The notes under the pieces: generated by a model | Seen by the model: only the letters and a program-made list of their open reading frames with translations | The model's database searches: none | What the model was told of the DNA's origin: nothing | Position numbers and translations under genes: made by a program | NCBI RefSeq assembly: GCF_033807575.1 | Contig: NC_084703.1 | Coordinates: forward strand, 10,106,001-10,170,000 | DNA from: Cydia pomonella | Taxonomy: Eukaryota > Arthropoda > Insecta > Lepidoptera > Tortricidae | Direction: 5' to 3' | DNA: 64,000 bases | Shown here: piece after piece, positions 56,282 to 64,000 of the stretch | How positions within the stretch are numbered: the first letter of the stretch is position 1 | Layout of the letters: every line of letters starts with the position of its first letter

Positions 56282-59200
56282 TAAAATACTATAATGGTAC
56301 TGTGATATTACGTATGTAAGTACGTATGTAGTAACTATTACCAGTATCCGCTTTTTTTCTCGATTTGTATTGTAGGCTACGAGTATTATTGTATTCTAGG
56401 CTATTTCAGGAATTTAAGGTTCTAAGAAATGGATACACCTAAATTATTGTGCGAGAAAATATGACATATCAAAGGTGCGAGTGCCCTGCCCAACTGCCCA
56501 ATCAGTATGAGTGCTCTGAACCCATCCCATCTTGTGAGCGGGCACCATCCGGATTCAATATTTGAACGTGAGACCGAGACCGTCGTATACTTTTATTTAG
56601 TAATGCCATACGAAAATCTAGTACGAGTATTAATAAGGAAAACGCATTTACACTTACAACGAGATTTTACGGCTACATAATAATATTAAGTAACGTAAAG
56701 TTTTTTATTGTTTATTTATTGTCCGGAAGGTAATATAACATAGGTTGTAAGTTGATACTAACAAATATGAACTGTATTAATTGTCTGAGAATAAATAATT
56801 TTTATTTTTTATTTATTTATTTAAAGTAAACAAAGTTTTGATATAGACGTTTTCATATACGTATATGTATATATATGGGCGTTGTATGGTTAGCAAAATA
56901 TGTATTAGTTTAGCTTGTTACAGTAACATTACAGAGGCTAGTAGGATATTTTCTGTAATAGTTGTATACATATAGGTAAACTAAAGTCCATTTGTCTGAG
57001 TATTCATTAATTTACTGAAACTAAAGTCGCAATTTTGAGCAGCCCAGACACTTCATAAAGTAGCATTGTGTCGAAGTTGCTCGACTTTGCAAAGTCGGCG
57101 CATAATTTATCTGGGTGCTTTCGCTAAATCTGAAATTAGTTTTAAAAATATTGCCATGAAAATTATTGAAAAGTCAAGAAGATTAAGAAGTACACATATG
57201 TAAATACCTACGTTAGGTAACGCTTGCGTTTCAGGGACACCTATAGCATGCACAAAAATATGACGGACTTTGCATGCATTTCTCATTATTTATACTTAAC
57301 CTTTACTGAAATACGGTCTTTAAAAGCGCGTGATTACGGAGTAATAATAGTGAATTGGTTTGTTCAAAAATGTTTCCCACTATCAATGAATCATAGTATA
57401 TCTACATGTACGATAACTATAGATAGTGCCATAGCTCATGGACGTCGAACCGTAATCGGTGTTAAGTGCTAGCACGAAGTCGGATGTCACGATATATATG
57501 TACGTTGTATCAAGCTAAAACGTCTGTGTTAAGAGATTGCGATGGACGTAGGTTGGAACGTTGTGTATACATTTATTTATTTGTCCATTTTAGCTAGGTG
57601 ACAGTACTTTGAATGTATTTAACTTCACCATGAATGCTTTTGCATGAATTAAGTTCGTATGAATATGAAGGAGTACCGGAGCCGGCAATTGGCATATGAC
57701 ATTGTATACAAAGTGGCACAACGCAATACAATGCGCAAAGAACCCTCCATTTCATCCAGTACCTAATGCTCAAAAGGTTTACTCGCACCTGTACAAGTCT
57801 TTTGTCAAATTAGATATCGTATCATTAATGAAAAAGTAAAAGAAACAAATTGAAGATAAATTACTTCTCCCTCGAGCGTAAATGTCTGCTACCATCAAAT
57901 ATCTGTATCTTAACAGTACAAACCTTTAATAAACAGTACGAATTAATATCGTTGAACGAATTAATGTCCTTTTTATCTGTTATGTATATTTGTCCATGAT
58001 TTCATTATGGCAAAATTTTCCGGGCATAACTGGACGATTTCACGGTAGGTACCAATATTTACTCGAAGGAATTATAAAAAATATCACTCGGGAGTGCTAT
58101 TCCCAGTGTGCCAATTGCGAGCGACCGTTAGCCTCAAGAAACGATGCCGCTTGTATACCGACCCCACACCACAAATGGGTTACATTTCTGTAGTAACTAG
58201 TAGTATTTTATATCATTTAAATTATTTGTTTAATACGATTACCATTAAGTTATCTAGTCTTTATTTGAAACTCCGAACCAAACGATTACACGATTAAGTA
58301 CCAAATGATTACACGATTAAGATACGCTACGCAAGACAGAAAATCAAATCGAAAATACAACCGATTGTCCTGGAAATGCCTAAAATATAAAATTAAAGTT
58401 TTATCGTATCTTAAAAATTGGATTGGTAAGTTTTTATTAAAATATAACATTTCAGTCGCAAAGAGTAGTTACATCCTTTATGACTGACATTTTTATACAA
58501 CAAGTGTTGTATATACATATCTACAATAAATAAATAAATTCTTATGTGTTTTGGTTAAGTAATATACAAATTTTAACTTTCCATACTTCCAAATAATTAT
58601 CGTAGTTCTAAATTCACCTAAGCTTTTGAAACCAACGCTTAAAGCTGAAGCTAAGATATGCGTTTAAGTGTTTCATCGACATCTACCAATAAAACAGTCT
58701 GACTCTTATAATAGACTAAAAAGACATTTATTCAGAATAAATATAACCAATTTTACAAAACAAGTCTTCTGCCAAACTGCAGGACAATTTGTTGGCAGAG
58801 GGACCCCCTAAAACATAGATGGTTATAATATACTATCGAGTCAAATTAGCATTTCTTTATCAAACGTCGAAACGATTTGTTGGTATGGAATTAAGTCGAC
58901 TGTGCTAACTCTGCACATCAGACTTTTCAGTAATAAAAATAACGATATGACCATGAACATCAAATTTTTACATTAAACTTTATAGTGACATTTACACACT
59001 TTGTTCTGTCAAATCAATTGTGAAATCAAGTACCTAACACATACTTATATCAACTAGGGCCGTTTTTATACATATCTGTACAATGTACATATACTTAGCT
59101 GTCGAGTTGCCCGGCTATGAGATTTACCAACGCGTCCAAGCCTAACTTCGTTATGGTAGCAAATCAAACAACGAGTATTCCACTCGTTTACCATGACAAA

Positions 59201-59439
59201 TGGGACTTGTGCCAGCTTCTGGTTTTCAATTCAATTTTGTTTCTAAAGTTCTGCATTTACCAGCATAAAAGCATTGAGCTAGCCAGAATTCACCACCACA
59301 TTTTATCGAGTGCATCGACTTTTCTAATCGGAAATAAGTGTGCATTTTTGCGACATGCTTTTTCGTCCGGCATCACATAGAAATCCATGTCTGAAGGGAT
59401 ATCGTAGTATGATATAATCTGTATCAAACTTGATGTTAG
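56282..59439. other. Non-coding stretch
   Basis: No exon or defined element was recognised. Short ATG frames (57224-57472, 57990-58193, 59117-59380) have AT-rich codon use and no family resemblance. Confidence 0.4.
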
Positions 59440-59658
59440 GTACAGTCAGCTTCATTATTAGCGTATGAAACAACGCACAAAAGTAATTGCCACCCTCGTA
59501 TACTTTTCCAAATAGAGATTTATCTCGACAGCTCGAGTTCAAAAGTATCTGCAACAGTTAAATTATTATATAGAGACTTATCTTTTTTTGTTACGCTATC
59601 AGAGAATAGTAGATTATTTTGACACAAAGGTAGCGTATCCTTTTAATGCTGACTGTAC
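59440..59658. mobile_element. MITE with 'gtacagtcagc' terminal inverted repeats
   Basis: 'gtacagtcagc' (59440-59450) and its exact reverse complement (59648-59658) bound about 219 bp of non-coding DNA. A subterminal 'tagcgtat' is present near both ends (59458 and 59631) in the same direction. A related end lies at 51783-51795. Confidence 0.68.
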
Positions 59659-61395
59659 AAAGTCATTATAAGTTAAATATGTAGTAGTGAATGGTGCGGG
59701 TAAACATTTGACTTACACACTTATAATTTATTTTTCCTCCGCGGCTCAGAGATCGTTGAACCGTACGTTTGGTACAGTTAGCACCAAACACAGTGACGGC
59801 CAAAGTGACCAAATATATCGTAATAGTGTTGTTACAGTATTAAGCTAATTAGAATGTCTGTCAAATTAAGTAGCGGTAAAATAAATTATTTGGATGTAGT
59901 AATTGGCATAGGAAATAAAAAAAGTATTAACTTCTTCTAAAAAGGAAAATAAATACATATCACATTATACAGTATCGGATTGGATTGGAAAACACTAAAC
60001 TAAAATAATTGTAAATAATTCCCAGCGCAAAACTTCTCGTAAAACCTCTATGTTGTTCACTCTCTTGAACTGGGTATTTCGTTGAAATAAGTCACCAGAG
60101 ACTAGGGTGCGTCAAAAAACAATAGATAACTTGTATTTTCTCAGAATTTCCGATAAAGTATGTATCTATAAGTTACTTACCACTGACAACCAACTTAGCC
60201 TTTGTCCAAAGCCAAAAGACATCCTGAATACATACAACTTATTCAGGGCCTTGTGATCATACGAGTATATAATGTATGTACATAATATGTATAGGCAAGC
60301 GTCTTACTGACTATTATACAGTGACTTGAGGATATATAAAAGTTATTTCCTACATTTTGGTATTTCGCTCATTTAAACATTGCTAATGAACTCACTTTTG
60401 TTTCGCTTAATGATCTTAAATTCTTAGTATACCTCATTGGCTACATCACGTCTCGGACTTGTCATGAAATTAAAGGAGATATTCATTCTCTTTGAAAATT
60501 ATTGGCTGTATTAACGATGTTGGCAGTAACTGACAATTACATCAAAGCGACAAGTGATCCAGTAAGTGTAATTATTTTATAAATAACTATGGCGCTAATT
60601 AGTTATGACTTGTTAGCGCTTCGTGACAGTCTTAGGACTCTTAGGAAGTTATAAAAAAGACCTTCGAATTGTATATGTATATGGTTTAAAAAAAAGGTCC
60701 CATACCTAGTTAACCAGTCATGGTCACTTGACAGTCGGCCTCCAAGGAGGTCAGACATCCCATCGGTGATCGAGCAACTATTTACTCTCTTGTGATACAA
60801 TTCTCGTTGCGTTCCTGTCGAATTCGGGTCAATAGTTGAAAACCATAAAATTTTTGAATGTAATTTTGTTAATTTTTGCTACTACTGACTTACGTTGCAG
60901 CAAAAGTTACCAAAAATAACTATTAAGCAGCCTTAATTTGCTACATATATTCCTCATAGGTTTTCAGATACAGCTGTCCAAAGTTGCATGAGGTTTTCAA
61001 TATCAGTAATACTAGAAGAGCTGGTAACCAGATCATATATTATGTGTGGGCATTTTGTCACTTAACAAATAAAAAAACCGGTCAACCCAAGGGTGCAACC
61101 ATAATGCAAGGTGAAAATTAAATATATTTGTAAAAAAGTCCGAATTACGATAGAGTATATTTCTCAGTTTATCTTTCTTTTTCTTTATTGCAGGGCCAAA
61201 ACATATTAAAGTTTAGTGTGTTAAGATATGACACGATTGCAATACAATAATTACATTTTATTTATAACTTAAATATTATTTCACTACCGACTGACAGATG
61301 AGCATCGCGGCAATGGCAATACAATTTTTATTGTATTAAATCCTTTATTTGATGATGATTGATGTATTTAGTTTAACACTACCTAGAAGAATTCT
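59659..61395. other. Non-coding stretch
   Basis: AT-rich with no recognised exon. A frame at 60603-60800 (minus) has no family resemblance. Confidence 0.4.
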
Positions 61396-61523
61396 GTGGC
61401 CCTAGTGAAAAAGGGTACAAGTCTCTGGCAGTTTACGTGTATAAGGGCATAAGTGTTACGTGGAACTTACACCCCTTTACACCTGCGCTGCCAGAGACTT
61501 GTACCCTTTTTCACTAGGGCCAC
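61396..61523. mobile_element. Hairpin MITE with perfect 36-bp arms
   Basis: The arm 61396-61431 ('gtggccctagtgaaaaaggg...') and the arm 61488-61523 are exact reverse complements. The 56-bp centre is itself an imperfect palindrome around 'gttacgtggaac', so the full 128 bp can fold into one long stem. Perfect arms suggest a young insertion or gene conversion. Confidence 0.88.
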
Positions 61524-61524
61524 T

Positions 61525-62435
61525 TATAGTGAGATTTTTATAACATCACATATTTGACACATGACATTTGATGTTTGAAGTGATGTGGCTAAGACAACAT
61601 AATATGTCAAATCCAGCAATCGGATCGATTACAGTTACGATTTGTGAGATCGAATCGATTACCTATATAAAAAATCAATATTAGGAACCTGCACAGCAGT
61701 CATACATGCAAATTATACTGCTAGTGACTACTTAGTATTAGCAAAATCAGGCATTTTTAGATCCAAAGTCAACTAAAGTCAAATACAAGCAAAGTCAAAG
61801 TCCATAGATACGAGCCAAGGTAACCAGATGTGAAAGAGAAGAATCCAAAAATAAACACGTGAAAAATACGAAAAGAAACGGAATATGCGCAAAGTAAGGC
61901 GGAGAAACTTCGACAGACTGCGCATTTGACATTTGACAAACGAATGATTTTGACGTCAAATTTGATCCGCTCAGAAATCGACATATATTTTGCAAATCGT
62001 ACGGTAAAGATCTATTATTATAATGGATTTTTAAAAGTATTTGTTTAAGTTAATGTTTTCTTAGTTATAATACCTTATTTTTGTATTTTCTGTAGGTTAT
62101 AAATATATCGATTTTATCGATTATCTTTAACTTACGAATATGTTACCCGAATCGAAAAAATTTTTTTGACCACAAAGCTGGTTTTAAAAAAAAGACCCTT
62201 AGGACGTAAACGTTTGTGCAGTGATTTATTATAGTTAAATACTTCAGATATACGATGCGAAAAAAATAACTATAAGCATAATTACATTCAAAAAGTGAGT
62301 GTAGTTTAAGTGGTAACGAAAGACATATTATAATTGCGTGGTTTTGTTTTTAATTATGTGAATGGATCATACACATTTACATTATATGGGTGCTGTCATG
62401 TGTCAAATATGTGATGTTAGAAAAATCTCACTATA
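61525..62435. mobile_element. Non-autonomous DNA transposon with 42-bp TIRs
   Basis: The left end 61525-61566 ('tatagtgagatttttataac...') and the right end 62394-62435 are reverse complements over 42 bases with one mismatch. Both outer edges carry an extra TA, compatible with the TA target of Tc1/mariner-type transposases. The 911-bp element has no transposase frame; minus-strand frames at 61769-61995 are short and unrecognised. It starts one base after the hairpin MITE at 61396-61523, so the two are adjacent or nested. Confidence 0.8.
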
Positions 62436-62949
62436 GTTAGGTTGATGTCTATCTATATCGTTTCAGTCAGGAATAAATGCCAAACGTACCTACAGTTCAA
62501 ACAGAATGGAGGCAACCAGAGAAATATTTTCGAACTTTATCCGCTTTTATTTAGTGATGAAGCGAATTGTTGGTATAAATAAAATTCATTTGACGTTTTC
62601 AACTATTATTGAAACCAAGTTAAAAACAAGTCAATATAGCGTAAATGCATTGTGGACGAGTAACGTGTTTTTGATGCAAGTTTTATTTATATTCACATTG
62701 TATACAGATTAGGTACTAAATACAGCTTTTTAGCTTATAGACCATCTTTAGAACTATGTTGTATGCATAATTATTAGACCGCAGTTTGACCTCCTTGTAG
62801 TGAAGCTCCTAGCATTTAAGAAACTCGATGTTGCCAAGCTGAAAAGTGGTGCCGTTGCCACTACCATCTCCTAGAATTACTCTCTAACATACATTCCACA
62901 ACATCGTCGTTGAATCTTTCACAAATAGGACTTATTTGAGACGAGGAGG
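62436..62949. other. Non-coding stretch
   Basis: No exon is supported. A 68-codon frame at 62506-62712 has no recognisable features. Confidence 0.4.
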
Positions 62950-62970
62950 CCATTTCTCGAACGGTATTAG
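62950..62970. repeat. Stray MITE end
   Basis: 'catttctcgaacggtattag' is, with one change, the reverse complement of the right end of the MITE at 63318-63466. It marks a second, truncated copy next to the LINE 3' end. Confidence 0.6.
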
Positions 62971-62971
62971 A

Positions 62972-63317
62972 CATTACTCCGTTAGCTCAGCGACCCAAAA
63001 TGAGACTTGGCCTCCGACACAAGATAGCGCCACTTTTCTCGGTCCTGTGCGACCTCTCGCCAATTGTCGACTCGAAGCTCCCCCAGATCCGTCTCCACCA
63101 TGTCGCTCCAGCGATACCTAGGGCGTCCGATAGGACGTCCCCCTGCTAGGCGACCCAGGTACGCTCTTTTTACGTTCCGATCTTCGTCGATTCTCTCAAG
63201 GTGGCCCAACCAACGGAGTCTGTGGGCTTTACTTTCTCCCATGATGTTAGGTTCAGCCACTAGGTCTTGAATCTCACGGTTCTTAAAGACTGTCCAGCTT
63301 CCGTCCGGTCTTCGTTT
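62972..63317 (-). pseudogene. LINE reverse transcriptase C-terminal fragment
   Basis: Minus-strand translation from about 63316 down to TAA (62984-62982) is open and reads ...SWTVFKNREIQDLVAEPNIM, then RLRWLGHLERIDEDRNVKRA, then GGRPIGRPRYRWSDMVETDL, ending SEAKSHFGSLS. This is the post-catalytic C-terminus of an insect endonuclease-reverse transcriptase LINE, with the hallmark LRWLGHxxR and GRPxxRW blocks. The frame is intact over about 111 codons, unlike the other LINEs here, so the copy is younger. Its upstream part is cut off exactly where the MITE at 63318 begins. Confidence 0.82.
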
Positions 63318-63466
63318 GGGGCCCAGTATCTAACGGCAACTAGCAGCATGTTTTCTTCCTTTAGACATTAGACTAATATTATTAGTCCACGAACTATCTA
63401 GTCGTATGAGTTACCATGGCAACACATTAATAATATTAGACTAATGCCGTTCGAGAAATGGGCCCC
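63318..63466. mobile_element. MITE with 'ggggccca' terminal inverted repeats
   Basis: The left end 'ggggcccagtatctaacggc' and the right end (reverse complement 'ggggcccatttctcgaacgg') are imperfect inverted repeats of about 26 bases. The interior carries a second inverted pair, 'cattagactaatattatta' and its complement, around 63366-63447. Total 149 bp, non-coding. Confidence 0.75.
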
Positions 63467-63585
63467 AGCTCTTAGCGTCATAATTTTAATGCACTTCCTT
63501 ATACCTATTGGTATAATTTTGAACAACATTTAATTACCTTTACATTGGCATATTTTATATTAGCAGTATTTTTTTTCTTTTGAGT

Positions 63586-63719
63586 TTAAAGGATGGCTCA
63601 CGCTAGACCGGGCCGGCACCGGGACGTAGCTTCCGGCGCTTCGTTTTCTATGGAAAGCACCATATGATTACCAATCAGCCGTCATAGAAAAAGGCCGGTC
63701 TATTAGCGTGAGTCCTTTA
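63586..63719. mobile_element. MITE with 'ctcacgct...agcgtgag' ends
   Basis: The left end 'taaaggatggctcacgctag' and the right end 'attagcgtgagtcctttag' are imperfect inverted repeats, with a second pair 'agaccgggccgg' and 'ggccggtct' just inside. About 134 bp, non-coding. Confidence 0.72.
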
Positions 63720-64000
63720 GATGTTTGAAAAAAAAATGAAAGTAATTGTTTGAAGTGAGACCCTTCCATAATTTTTTCCTCAAACTCACTTATTTCCAAT
63801 AAACCCTTCAAATTTGTTATGCTCATTTCTAAGGAGTTTATACCTATATTATTGTAAAAATGGTCTGGTAACGATTAGATAATCCTTATCCATTTTCCAG
63901 CTGTTAAAACAACGTATGTTTAATTCACATTTAATATTTAACCCAAGTCAGAAAGTTTAATTATCATCAATAATGGAAATCACTGTTGCTGTACCAGATA
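63720..64000. other. Non-coding stretch at window end
   Basis: AT-rich, with nothing recognised. Confidence 0.4.

Overview
The window looks like nuclear DNA from a moth or butterfly (Lepidoptera). It is AT-rich with almost no long reading frames, it carries GT-AG splice sites, and it is dense with repeat families typical of lepidopteran genomes: tRNA-derived SINEs with (ATTT)n-type tails, elements carrying (GTCT)n microsatellites that begin 'gggttccgtagtcaactagg', decayed RTE-like LINEs, and many short hairpin MITEs. No complete protein-coding gene, rRNA or functional tRNA gene, CRISPR array or prokaryotic feature was found. The species cannot be named from the sequence alone.

Host coding sequence is limited to three candidate exons. 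At 4806-4931 (minus strand) there is a first coding exon with a signal peptide, a strong GTAAGT donor and a CpG-rich 5' region (4932-5114). At 38806-38915 (plus) there is the first exon of a THAP zinc-finger protein, also ending in GTAAGT. At 55994-56056 (plus) there is a very GC-rich candidate terminal exon.

The main find is a complete, apparently very young LTR retroelement at 5120-13730. Its two 578-bp LTRs read as identical and run TG...CA. A 5-bp target duplication (ACTTG) flanks it, a primer-binding-site-like TGG follows the 5' LTR, and a purine tract precedes the 3' LTR. The 7.45-kb interior has no recognisable gag or pol. It is AT-rich DNA with a CpG-dense block, a decayed antisense LINE reverse transcriptase and a 57-bp minisatellite. 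This is the architecture of a non-autonomous LARD-like element. It sits about 190 bp upstream of the signal-peptide exon's start codon and points the opposite way.

Region by region: 1-4.8 kb is probably intron of the minus-strand gene, with one (GACA)n element and small repeats. 5.1-13.7 kb is the LTR element. 13.7-20 kb is non-coding, with LINE remnants near 17 and 18.4 kb. 20.2-30.5 kb holds a TTAA-flanked element with about 110-bp terminal inverted repeats, a SINE and several copies of two interspersed families. 33.4-45.2 kb holds four SINE copies (one with a perfect 56-bp fold-back), a LINE split by a MITE, and the THAP exon. 46.6-56.3 kb is rich in hairpin MITEs. 56.3-61.4 kb is nearly featureless. 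61.4-63.7 kb is a cluster of a perfect hairpin, a TA-flanked TIR element, a LINE C-terminal fragment and two MITEs.

The genes do not form an operon or pathway. The window is best read as intronic and intergenic chromatin shaped by repeated transposon insertion. All similarity calls come from reading the sequence and recalling families; no database search was possible.
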